NCBI GenBank assembly: GCA_016789785.1
Contig: JAEUQE010000147.1
Location: 1 to 21,777, forward strand
Direction of reading: 5' to 3'
DNA length: 21,777 bases
DNA from: Bryobacterales bacterium
GTDB taxonomy: Bacteria; Acidobacteriota; Terriglobia; Bryobacterales; Bryobacteraceae
Below are positions 8,688 through 15,828 of this stretch, one piece after another (the stretch's first letter is position 1; every line of letters begins with the position of its first letter). A model generated the notes under the pieces. The model worked only from the letters and a program-made list of their open reading frames with translations. It ran no database searches and was not told where the DNA came from. Position numbers and translations under genes: made by a program.

Positions 8688-9395
8688 TCAGCGGTTGCGG
8701 ACGTGGAGCCGCCCGTCGGCGTCGGTGAAGGACTCCACTGGTCTCGGGCCGGCTGGAGTTGCCACCGGAGTAGGAGTCTTGGTACGTTCCGATGCGCGCT
8801 TTGCATCACCGTAGCGCTTGCCTACCTGGTATACGTAGTTTTGCGTTTCCGCGTAAGGCGGAATCCAGCCCCATCGCGACACCGCACCTTCACCCGCGTT
8901 GTAGGCCGCCAAGGCGAGCCGGTCATCCTTAAACTGAGACTGGAGCATTTTCAGGTAACGCACACCAGCTTCGATGTTTTCCTGCGGATCCCACACGTTC
9001 TTCACGCCCAACCGGCGCGCCGTACTCGGAATCAACTGCATGAGCCCCTGCGCGCCTTTGGGGGATAGCGCGTACTTGTTGTAGCCGCTCTCCACCTGGA
9101 TTACCGAGTGCACCAGCAGCGGGTCCACACTGTGCTTCTTTGCCGAGTGTTCAATGATCTCGTTGAGCGCTGCATCCTTGGCGAGTGGTTGGACCGCCGG
9201 TTCGGGGTTGCGAACACCATCTTTCACCACAACCGGAGCGATCACCCGAGGCTGGATCACGACGCTTCTCACCAGTCTTCCACTGGACTTGTCGACCCGT
9301 ACGGTCGAGACCTTGGCGGGTGGTGAGCCAGGGGTTGCTGTGTCGGCTGCAAAAGCCACCGCCACGAAAGGCAAAATCAGAAAGCAGAGGCGCAT
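8688..9395 (-). CDS. Lytic transglycosylase (SLT domain, LysM-free)
   Basis: This 235-residue exported muralytic enzyme has a signal peptide MRLCFLILPFVAVAFAAD. Its SLT domain runs from about residue 75 to 195. The catalytic Glu102 lies in IQVESGYN, followed by GAQGLMQLIPSTA and ALAAYNAGEGAV, all hallmark motifs of family 1 transglycosylases. The C terminus ends SFTDADGRLHVRNR, resembling the short DUF4124-like motif often found on such proteins. The frame is open upstream to 9536, but ATG 9395 starts the signal peptide and has AGAAGAA upstream. It sits upstream of the amidase on the same strand, so the two may act together in septal or sidewall peptidoglycan turnover. Confidence 0.92.
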   Translation of the reverse strand: MRLCFLILPFVAVAFAADTATPGSPPAKVSTVRVDKSSGRLVRSVVIQPRVIAPVVVKDGVRNPEPAVQPLAKDAALNEIIEHSAKKHSVDPLLVHSVIQVESGYNKYALSPKGAQGLMQLIPSTARRLGVKNVWDPQENIEAGVRYLKMLQSQFKDDRLALAAYNAGEGAVSRWGWIPPYAETQNYVYQVGKRYGDAKRASERTKTPTPVATPAGPRPVESFTDADGRLHVRNR

Positions 9396-9463
9396 TACTG
9401 TTGTTCTTCTCAGTCCAATCTGGACGCAGCGGTGGCGTTCGGAATCCACACACCTCGCCGCAG

Positions 9464-9509
9464 GTTCCGCTTGGAACTCCGGATTCTCAAAGGCAAGCTC
9501 CGAATTTCC
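9464..9509. promoter_or_regulatory. Inverted repeats between the divergent transglycosylase and mobA genes
   Basis: GTTCC and GGAAC (9464-9468 and 9473-9477) form a small perfect palindrome around GCTT. A longer imperfect pair, GGAACTCCGGA (9473-9483) and TCCGAATTTCC (9499-9509), matches at 9 of 11 positions. These could be operator half-sites or chance in a 120-base divergent spacer. No known regulator motif is recognised. Confidence 0.25.
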
Positions 9510-9527
9510 AATGCTATCATGCACCAC

Positions 9528-10100
9528 ATGGACCATGCGGGATACGTCCTGGCCGGAGGCCGTAGCTCCCGGATGGGCCGCGACAAGGCTCTATTGCCCT
9601 TTGAGAGCGGGACGCTGCTGGAACACATGGCGCAAGTTGTCCGCCAGGCGGCGGGCAACGTGACATTGGTGGGGCCGACCGAACGGTACGCCCACCTCGG
9701 GATACGCATCATTGAAGACCACTGGCCGGGATGCGGTCCGCTGGCGGGGATCCACGCCGCCCTGCTCGACTCGATGGCGGAATGGGCGTTGATTGTGGCC
9801 TGCGACTTGCCCTTCCTCCGTCCCGATCTTCTATCCTGGATGTTGACCCTGACTTCAAGTCGAGACGAAGACGTGCTGCTGGCGACCCTCGACGGGGTGC
9901 GTCCCGAGCCGCTATGCGGACTGTACCGGAAGCGCGCGGCGGAGGTCGTCGGAATGGCGCTGGAAGCTGGGAACTTCAAGGTCACCAACGCCTTAGCCCC
10001 ACTTCGCGTGACGATGTTGCCGGTCGCCGATACGCGTCAACTGGTAAACGTAAACACGCCCGCCGAGTGGCAGGAGGTGGCTCCGCGTGGCAATGATTGA
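9528..10100 (+). CDS. mobA: Molybdenum cofactor guanylyltransferase MobA
   Basis: This 190-residue nucleotidyltransferase links GMP to molybdopterin to make the MGD cofactor. It has the signature LAGGRSSRMGRDKALLPF at residues 8-25, GCGPLAGIHAAL at about 68-79, ACDLPFLRP with the metal-binding Asp93, and NVNTPAEW near the C terminus. The first plausible ATGs are 9519 and 9528; the latter aligns with usual MobA starts. No clear Shine-Dalgarno sequence was found, and TATCAT lies at 9515-9520, so translation may use a very short leader. It overlaps the next gene by 14 bases. No other molybdenum cofactor gene is visible. Confidence 0.88.
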   Translation: MDHAGYVLAGGRSSRMGRDKALLPFESGTLLEHMAQVVRQAAGNVTLVGPTERYAHLGIRIIEDHWPGCGPLAGIHAALLDSMAEWALIVACDLPFLRPDLLSWMLTLTSSRDEDVLLATLDGVRPEPLCGLYRKRAAEVVGMALEAGNFKVTNALAPLRVTMLPVADTRQLVNVNTPAEWQEVAPRGND

Positions 10101-10848
10101 CAGCTTTCCCCACTACATCGAGTTCCGTCACGTCTATAAGACGTTCGACAGGCCCGTTTTAGTCGACGCTTGTTTTCATGTTGATCCCGGGGAGACCGTG
10201 GCGGTCATCGGACGAAGCGGCGTCGGCAAGTCCGTCAGCCTCGGCCACATCATGGGGTTTCTAAAGCCCGACCAGGGCCGGGTCATCGTTTCGCACAACG
10301 ACATCACCAACTACAGCGAGCAGGACATGCGCAAGATCCGCCGCAAGGTCACCATGGTCTTCCAGAACGGTGCGTTGTTCGACTCGATGACGGTGGCCGA
10401 CAACATTCTCTTCAGTCTCGAACTGCGCGAAGACTACGACGCGCAGAACAAGGAAGACGTGGTGGACGGGTTGTTGCGCATGGTGGAACTGCAGGATTTC
10501 AAGGAGTCCTTTCCCACAGATCTGTCGGTGGGACACAAACGCGCCGTGGCAATCGCACGAGCTCTCGCCGCCCAGCCGGAGTGCGTGCTTTACGACGAGC
10601 CGACCACCATGGTGGATCCCATCATGTCGGACCATCTCACCGAACTGATGCTGCGGCTCAAGACCCATCTCAAATTGACCTCGGTGGTGGTCACGCATGA
10701 TCTCGAATTGATGCGCCGCGTTGCCGATCGTGTGGTGGTGCTGTTTGAGGGCAGTGTGATTTACTTCGGTCCTGTCGCCAGCATGGATCAGTGCGAGCAC
10801 CCACACCTGAAGGAGTTCCTCGCCATGGATCGGGTGGAACTTGGGTAA
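10087..10848 (+). CDS. ABC transporter ATP-binding protein, MlaF/Ttg2A-like
   Basis: This 253-residue ATPase resembles MlaF, the ATPase of the MCE-type phospholipid transporter. Walker A is GRSGVGKS (42-49), the Q-loop is VFQNGALFDSMTV (Gln93), Walker B is CVLYDE (166-171), and the switch His is His204 in VTHDLELM. The ABC signature is unusual: LSVGHKRAVAIARAL at 146-160, with Val-Gly-His where LSGG is expected. The D-loop region is EPTTMVDPIM instead of EPTTGLDPI. The GTG at 10087 is chosen because AGGAGGT sits eight bases upstream; an ATG at 10093 is possible. It overlaps the end of mobA, suggesting coupling. No MlaE permease or MlaD substrate-binding gene lies beside it. Confidence 0.87.
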   Translation: MAMIDSFPHYIEFRHVYKTFDRPVLVDACFHVDPGETVAVIGRSGVGKSVSLGHIMGFLKPDQGRVIVSHNDITNYSEQDMRKIRRKVTMVFQNGALFDSMTVADNILFSLELREDYDAQNKEDVVDGLLRMVELQDFKESFPTDLSVGHKRAVAIARALAAQPECVLYDEPTTMVDPIMSDHLTELMLRLKTHLKLTSVVVTHDLELMRRVADRVVVLFEGSVIYFGPVASMDQCEHPHLKEFLAMDRVELG

Positions 10849-10917
10849 CGCGATCGATCAGCGAAGCGGGAGAGCGCAGTTCTGTGATCGAATGAATTAT
10901 TCTTCCGGAGCGCGTTT

Positions 10918-11415
10918 TTGTTCGTATTCACAGTAGACAGCAAGGATGATGGCCGTCAGGCAAGACTTGCCAGACTGTATGACCAGCACGTCAACGCGGT
11001 GTTCCGCTATGCCTGGCGGGTCAGCGGCAGGCGCGATCTTGCCGAAGACCTGACCAATGAGAGCTTTCTCGCGCTGTACCGGAATCTGCAGCAGGTGGAT
11101 GACGGGCGGCTGCCGGCGTGGCTGTTTACAGTGGTGAAGAACCTGGCCATCGACCATTGGAGGAAGGCGTCCCGCGAGCAAGCGGTCCCGGAGCAGATTC
11201 CAGCAGTGAGTCCGGAGCCACAGGGGCCCTCCTTTGAAGATCTGATTGCCCGAGCGAAAGGACTGAAACCCGTGCATCGCATCTGCCTCACGCTTCGCTA
11301 TGTGCATGGGATGGACCGTCAGGAAATCGCAAAGCACACCGGCATGTCGGACAACCAGATCAAGAGCGCGCTGCAATATGCGCTCGAGTTGCTGCGCCGT
11401 GAGATGACGGCCTGA
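10918..11415 (+). CDS. ECF-type RNA polymerase sigma factor
   Basis: This 165-residue sigma factor has only regions 2 and 4. Region 2 is seen in LARLYDQHVNAVFRYAWR, RDLAEDLTNESFLALYRN and LPAWLFTVVKNLAIDHWR. Region 4 is seen in HRICLTLRYVHGMDRQEIA followed by the helix-turn-helix TGMSDNQIKSALQYALELL. The start is a TTG at 10918 with GGAG seven bases upstream; the nearby ATG at 10893 is out of frame. The next gene begins 24 bases downstream and encodes a zinc-finger, membrane-anchored protein, the standard place for an anti-sigma factor. Expression of the sigma gene may be kept low by its TTG start. The target promoters cannot be inferred here. Confidence 0.9.
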   Translation: MFVFTVDSKDDGRQARLARLYDQHVNAVFRYAWRVSGRRDLAEDLTNESFLALYRNLQQVDDGRLPAWLFTVVKNLAIDHWRKASREQAVPEQIPAVSPEPQGPSFEDLIARAKGLKPVHRICLTLRYVHGMDRQEIAKHTGMSDNQIKSALQYALELLRREMTA

Positions 11416-11439
11416 AGGCTGAGAAAGGCGGACATCAGT

Positions 11440-12315
11440 ATGTCAACAGGCGACCTGCAGAGCGATGAGCGCCGGTTCGCCGAGCAGACGGGAGTCGATC
11501 CAGACTCTTGGTTGCGGCAGGGTGCGCATCCGGCGCCGTCGATGTTGATGGCGAGCCGGGAAGGCGTGCTTCCCGAACCCGTGGCCCAAGCAGTTTCCAC
11601 CCATCTCGCAGCCTGCCGCACCTGTGCGATGCTTCTTGAGGATCTGCTGGACGAGGACCTCGCCAGCCCGACTCTTGCGGAAACTGCCCGCATCGGACGG
11701 GCGCTGCCGCTCCGCAGCCCTCCGAAGCGGCAGTGGAGAGCGCCCGCCGCAATCGCGGCGACCCTTGCAGTCGCCGCGCTCGGTGTGGTGGCGGTGCGCA
11801 ATCTGCCAACCGGAAGCAGTGCGCCGCAGACCGTCTCGCCTTCGCCGGTAGCTTCCGAGCCCGCTCCGCCGGCGCGTAAACCAAACCGCATTGCGGTCGA
11901 CCCCGCCCCGCTAAGGCTGCCCATCGCTTCGGCATTGGTGTGGCGTAACGAAGACCCTGCGCCTCAACAAAGGTATCTGGTGGAACTGGGACAGGCCCTG
12001 AAGCCGTATCGCGAGGGGAAGTACAAGGAGTCTGCGTTGTTGCTGCAATCGGTTGCATCGCACTATCCCCAGTCGCTCGAAGCACCTTTTTACACGGGGG
12101 TTGCTCACCTTTTGTCGGACGATGCCGTCCACGCCCTCGAGTGGTTGGCCAAGAAGCCCATGCCGGATGACCATCCTCTGCACGATGATCAGCTTTGGTA
12201 TCGCGCGGCGGCGTTGGAGCGGACAGCGCACTGGCCGGAAGCGCTGGAACTGCTGCGTCAACTCTGCAAGTCGAAGGGCGCCTATCAGCAGCGTGCCTGT
12301 CTTGCGGCAAAATAG
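11440..12315 (+). CDS. Membrane-anchored zinc-finger anti-sigma factor with C-terminal TPR-like domain
   Basis: This is a 291-residue protein. The N-terminal part carries a zinc-finger anti-sigma motif, His55-x3-Cys59-x2-Cys62 (THLAACRTC), with His30 upstream as a possible fourth ligand. One transmembrane helix lies at about 101-119, preceded by KRQWR, so the N terminus should be cytoplasmic. A Pro/Ser/Ala-rich linker (about 123-160) leads to a helical domain at 175-290 with TPR-like pairs such as LVELGQALKPYREGKYKESALLLQ (split here by function: helix A and helix B) and WPEALELLRQL. By position and topology it should hold the upstream sigma factor and sense something outside the membrane. 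Its stop is eight bases from the next ATG. The zinc motif identification is firm; the sensor role is inferred. Confidence 0.82.
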   Translation: MSTGDLQSDERRFAEQTGVDPDSWLRQGAHPAPSMLMASREGVLPEPVAQAVSTHLAACRTCAMLLEDLLDEDLASPTLAETARIGRALPLRSPPKRQWRAPAAIAATLAVAALGVVAVRNLPTGSSAPQTVSPSPVASEPAPPARKPNRIAVDPAPLRLPIASALVWRNEDPAPQQRYLVELGQALKPYREGKYKESALLLQSVASHYPQSLEAPFYTGVAHLLSDDAVHALEWLAKKPMPDDHPLHDDQLWYRAAALERTAHWPEALELLRQLCKSKGAYQQRACLAAK

Positions 12316-12323
12316 ACACGAAG

Positions 12324-14909
12324 ATGGGGAGCTTGGGGAGAAGCGCGACGGTCAAGCAGCATGCGGCGGTGAAGCCGCGACAGTTGTGTGCTTGCTTGCT
12401 ATGTTTCGCCTGGATTCCTCTCGCTGCGCAGAATCGCCCCATCGACAGGGCTCTGCGCAACCGGGGCTTTGAAGCTGCCCGCGACGCCGCGCAGAAGCGG
12501 CTCGATGCCGCCCTCGAAGCCGGCAAACAGGAAGACATCGCCAACCTGCGGCTTGCGCTCGGCCATCTCTACGTGTCGGCGAATCGCGCCAAGGATGCAT
12601 GGCGGCATCTGGAAGCTGGTTGGATCGCCGCCGCCGAACAAACCAATACAGCGGCGCTCAAACGTGGATGGCCGGATCTGCGCAAGGCGGCCAGCGATCT
12701 CGGAGATCAGGATCTCGCCTATCAACTGGTGGACCGCACCCTGCTCAATCCGGAACATCCCCGTTTGCCACAGGATCGCGTGAAACTGCTGCTCGATCTG
12801 GTGGCCGAAGAGCCCAAACCTCGCGGCAAGCTTCCGTTATTTGACCGCGCGGCGCGTGTTGCGTCTGAGAGCAAGGACAATCTCTCAAGAGGCCAGGTCC
12901 TGTTGATGTGGGGCGACGCCTGCTACATGATTGCCGACCTCTCGTGCGCCTTGATGCGTCTCAAGGAAGCGGAGACCGCGACTACGAACGCCGGGCTGGT
13001 GTTGTGGCGCGCGGATGTGCTGGCGCGGCTGTCGAGAGTCTACTTCGATCACCACCAGTACGATCTCGCGCTCAGCTACATCGACCAGGCCCTAACGGTT
13101 GTCCGGCAGATGCGTTTGCGTCAAAGGCAGATCCGGTACGAACAGTTTGCCGGCCGCCTGTTGCTTTCCATGAGCCGGCGTGACGCCGCGATCGAACGCT
13201 TCGAGCGTGCACTGGCGGTCGCCCGCACGATGGGCTTTCAGCAGAAGTACCTGCAACTCACGGCACTGGCTTACGCCTATGGCGAGCTGGGAGAAACAGA
13301 GCGTGCGCGGGTGCTGATCGAAGAATCGGAAGCACTGGGACAAGTGGTGCGGATGCCGCAACTCAATGCCTTCCTCGCGAACACTTACCTGAAGCTTGGC
13401 AAAACGGAGGAAGCGATTCAGCGCGCAACGCGTGCGCTGGGGGTGTTGAGTGCGCGCGGTGGTGATCTTCACATGCAATTCACCGCGCTTCGGGCGAGAG
13501 CCTTTGCCTATGCGGCTTTGGGCGATTCGGAACATGCGCTCACGGATGCGCTCCGAGCCATTGCAATGCTCGAAGACGTCGCGGCCACCATCGTACCGGC
13601 CGATTTCATGCGCCGCGGTTTCTTCCAGACACACACACAGTTGGTCGATCTCGCGCTGCCGCTTCTGATGAAAGCGGACCGCAGCGAGCAAGCGCTCGAG
13701 GTCGCCGAGACGAATCGCGGACGTGCGTTCATGCAGTTACTTGCCTCACGAGACCGCAATGCGCGGATCCTCGACTTCGAAGATCTCGAATCCGTCATGG
13801 CCTCGGCGGACCCCGGCTTGGCCACTGATGCGAACGTGCCCGCGCTGAAAGCGGCGCAGATTCGCGAGACCGCGCGCAAAGTGAACTCCGTGATCCTGAG
13901 CTATTACGTGTCCCCGGAGGTTCTCTATCTGTGGGCGATTACGCCGTCGGGTGGCCTGTTTACGGCGCAACGCAAGGTGACTCCGGCGAAGCTCTCGCAA
14001 CTGGTAGGGCGCGCTCGCGCGAAATCGGACCGCCCCGATCGCGAGGCTTTGCGCGATTTGTACGCCTTGCTGATTCAGCCCGTTCAAAAGGCGCTTACGC
14101 CCAATGCGCGATTGGCGGTTGTGCCACACGGTCCTCTGCTCGACCTTCCGTTTTCCGCTCTGTTGGACGACACGGGCCGGTATCTCATCGAATCGCATGC
14201 GATCCATCAGGCCTATTCGTCGGGCGTGCTCGCCTATCTGGGCGCCAGAGAGGCGGAAACCACGCCAAACTATCTCGTGGTCGCCGCGCCGCAGCGGCTT
14301 GGCAAGGTCGGCACTCGCACATTGCCTTTGCTTCCCGCGAGCAGGCAGGAGGCCGACAGTATCGCCCGTGCCGTGAGTACTGTGCCGGTACAGTTGCTCA
14401 CCGGGGCGCAGGCTACCGCCACGGAAGTGCGCAAGGCGATGGAAGGCAAGTCCGTGATTCACTTTGCGACCCATGCGGTGGTCGACGCGCAGAATCCCCT
14501 CGAGTCGTTTCTGGCATTGAGTGATGGTACGAAACTGACGGCAGCGGAGATTCAGGTGTTGCCGTTGCGCGTCGAACTGGTCGTGTTGAGTGCGTGCCGC
14601 AGTGCCGCGGGCGCGATCTCCGCGGACGGCGTGCTTGGTTTAACGCGGGCTTTCTTCTCCGCTGGGGCGGCGCGGGTGGTGGCTTCGAGTTGGGATGTCA
14701 GCGATGCCACGGCCGCACGGCTCATCGCCAGCTTTCATGCGGAGTATCGCCGCGGGAAGGATAAAGCGGCAGCCTTACGCACCGCGCAGTTGCGATTGCT
14801 GAAGGATCTTCGCGAGGGGCGCGTGTCCGTGGAAACGCCGGCGGGACCGGTGACACTGCCCGAACATCCCGTGCTGTGGGCTGGCTTCCTGCTGCATGGC
14901 CTGCCGTGA
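12324..14909 (+). CDS. Exported TPR-CHAT protein (caspase-like protease domain)
   Basis: This 861-residue protein begins with a probable signal peptide (hydrophobic 20-35, ending PLAAQ). Helical TPR-type repeats follow from about residue 75 to 480, for example YDLALSYIDQAL, DAAIERFERALAVA and TEEAIQRATRAL. A C-terminal CHAT domain covers about 570-861. The caspase-type dyad is visible: His717 in VIHFATHA and Cys758 in VVLSACRS. The closing family motif HPVLWAGFLLHG is also present. CHAT proteins are clan CD-like cysteine peptidases or scaffolds; the substrate is unknown. The frame is open back to 12195, but that overlaps the anti-sigma gene, so ATG 12324 is chosen. It is the third gene of the sigma/anti-sigma run and overlaps the ATL gene. 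Confidence 0.9.
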   Translation: MGSLGRSATVKQHAAVKPRQLCACLLCFAWIPLAAQNRPIDRALRNRGFEAARDAAQKRLDAALEAGKQEDIANLRLALGHLYVSANRAKDAWRHLEAGWIAAAEQTNTAALKRGWPDLRKAASDLGDQDLAYQLVDRTLLNPEHPRLPQDRVKLLLDLVAEEPKPRGKLPLFDRAARVASESKDNLSRGQVLLMWGDACYMIADLSCALMRLKEAETATTNAGLVLWRADVLARLSRVYFDHHQYDLALSYIDQALTVVRQMRLRQRQIRYEQFAGRLLLSMSRRDAAIERFERALAVARTMGFQQKYLQLTALAYAYGELGETERARVLIEESEALGQVVRMPQLNAFLANTYLKLGKTEEAIQRATRALGVLSARGGDLHMQFTALRARAFAYAALGDSEHALTDALRAIAMLEDVAATIVPADFMRRGFFQTHTQLVDLALPLLMKADRSEQALEVAETNRGRAFMQLLASRDRNARILDFEDLESVMASADPGLATDANVPALKAAQIRETARKVNSVILSYYVSPEVLYLWAITPSGGLFTAQRKVTPAKLSQLVGRARAKSDRPDREALRDLYALLIQPVQKALTPNARLAVVPHGPLLDLPFSALLDDTGRYLIESHAIHQAYSSGVLAYLGAREAETTPNYLVVAAPQRLGKVGTRTLPLLPASRQEADSIARAVSTVPVQLLTGAQATATEVRKAMEGKSVIHFATHAVVDAQNPLESFLALSDGTKLTAAEIQVLPLRVELVVLSACRSAAGAISADGVLGLTRAFFSAGAARVVASSWDVSDATAARLIASFHAEYRRGKDKAAALRTAQLRLLKDLREGRVSVETPAGPVTLPEHPVLWAGFLLHGLP

Positions 14910-15306
14910 GAATTGTTACCCTCTCCTTGTGCGCAAGCAGCCACAAGCTCCGGCGAAACTCAAACGCCGCATCCTCAAGGACTCCTTGAAAGCTGTTCCC
15001 GATCGCGACGCTCGCATTCTGCAAATGATCCGCTCGATCCCGAAGGGAAAAGTCGCGAGCTACGGACAGGTAGCCGCCGCCGCCGGTTACCCTCTGCATC
15101 ACCGTCTGGTTGTACGTCTGTTGCGCAACACCGAGGGGATCCTTCCATGGCAGCGGGTGCTCGGCGCTGGTGGTGAGATCAAACTCAAGGGCGCGGCCGG
15201 CTACGAACAGCGGGTGCGCCTGGAGATGGAAGGCGTCACTTTTCGCGGAAAGCGCGTCGATCTCGAAAAGCACCAGCATCAGTTCCGTGTGTGGGAACTG
15301 GATTGA
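14896..15306 (+). CDS. Alkyltransferase-like protein (ATL, MGMT-fold, catalytic Cys replaced by Trp)
   Basis: This 136-residue protein has the DNA-binding fold of O6-alkylguanine-DNA alkyltransferase: IPKGKVASYGQVAAAAG with Tyr56, then HHRLVVRLLRN with the base-flipping Arg70. The active-site motif PCHR of true alkyltransferases reads PWQR here (residues 84-87), so no alkyl transfer is possible. This is the hallmark of ATL proteins, which bind O6-alkylguanine and hand it to nucleotide excision repair. The ATG at 14896 overlaps the CHAT gene by 14 bases; a GTG at 14929 is an alternative, and neither has a strong ribosome-binding site. Co-transcription with the sigma/CHAT genes is likely from the overlap, but the link in function is unknown. 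Confidence 0.88.
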   Translation: MACRENCYPLLVRKQPQAPAKLKRRILKDSLKAVPDRDARILQMIRSIPKGKVASYGQVAAAAGYPLHHRLVVRLLRNTEGILPWQRVLGAGGEIKLKGAAGYEQRVRLEMEGVTFRGKRVDLEKHQHQFRVWELD

Positions 15307-15353
15307 GCGTGATGCGGTCTGCTCCTGCCAGCCTTTCTCAGAAGCCTTCAGCA

Positions 15354-15726
15354 TCAGCATGCGACAAGCGAGGAACTCCTTCCTGCCTGCTGCGGAGATG
15401 ACTGGCGTCTTGCCGCGAAAGCCGGCATCTCTTTTTTGATGGCTTTCTCTCTCCGCCCGCTCACCCGGTTTCCAGTGATCGGTTGCCCACACATCTTGCA
15501 GAATCGCTTGGGCTCATAGTCCCACTGGTCCTCGTGAGTTGCGCCAACGAGAACGATTGCCGCCACCGTATCCGGGAACCCGCGCACGAAAGAGCGGACA
15601 ACCCACCCATCGAGTGGCCTGCTCAGACGTAAAGAGCGGGAAGGTTGGCGGCAGCCAGCAATGCGTGAAGCGTATCTTCACTTCGGGCATCCCCTTCATT
15701 GTTCGCAAAGATGCGAAGATCGCCAC
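15354..15726 (-). pseudogene. Frameshifted small protein with a CxxC pair (remnant)
   Basis: Two minus-strand frames join into one plausible protein. The upstream part (from ATG 15726, or an internal ATG in MPEVKIRFTHCWLPP) runs to about TSEQATRW. The downstream part continues VVRSFVRGFPDTVAAIVLVG and carries a CKMCGQP motif, ending at 15354. The switch lies at about 15600-15612 in a G-rich CGATGGGTGGG stretch, consistent with a one-base change. Codon third positions are GC-rich in both parts, as in neighbouring genes. I do not recognise the family. The upstream end lies about 100 bases from the ADOP gene, in divergent orientation. It could also be a chance pair of open frames, hence the low confidence. 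Confidence 0.35.
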
Positions 15727-15786
15727 GACACGCTCGGAAGGATCCCGTTGGTGAACAGTCTCACTCGATCGCGGCCATCACATCCA

Positions 15787-15815
15787 TTGCTCCGAACCCT
15801 GCACGTCAGTACAAT
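15787..15815 (+). promoter_or_regulatory. Possible promoter for the ADOP permease
   Basis: TACAAT (15810-15815) is a good -10 box, with TTGCTC (15787-15792) 17 bases upstream as a weak -35. Transcription would start near 15822, only a few bases before the ATG at 15829, so the leader would be very short. The GGGGGA just after the -10 box could instead be the Shine-Dalgarno sequence; both cannot be used on one transcript. Confidence 0.3.
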
Positions 15816-15828
15816 GGGGGACCACAAA

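Noticed and set aside
10849..10917. An autoregulated ECF promoter before the sigma gene
   Set aside because: TATTCT is present but no matching -35 (for example a GAAC-type element) lies at the right distance.
11435..12544. A 369-codon minus-strand frame over the anti-sigma gene
   Set aside because: The opposite strand has zinc-finger, membrane and TPR features; this frame gives a low-complexity Arg/Pro/Ala translation.
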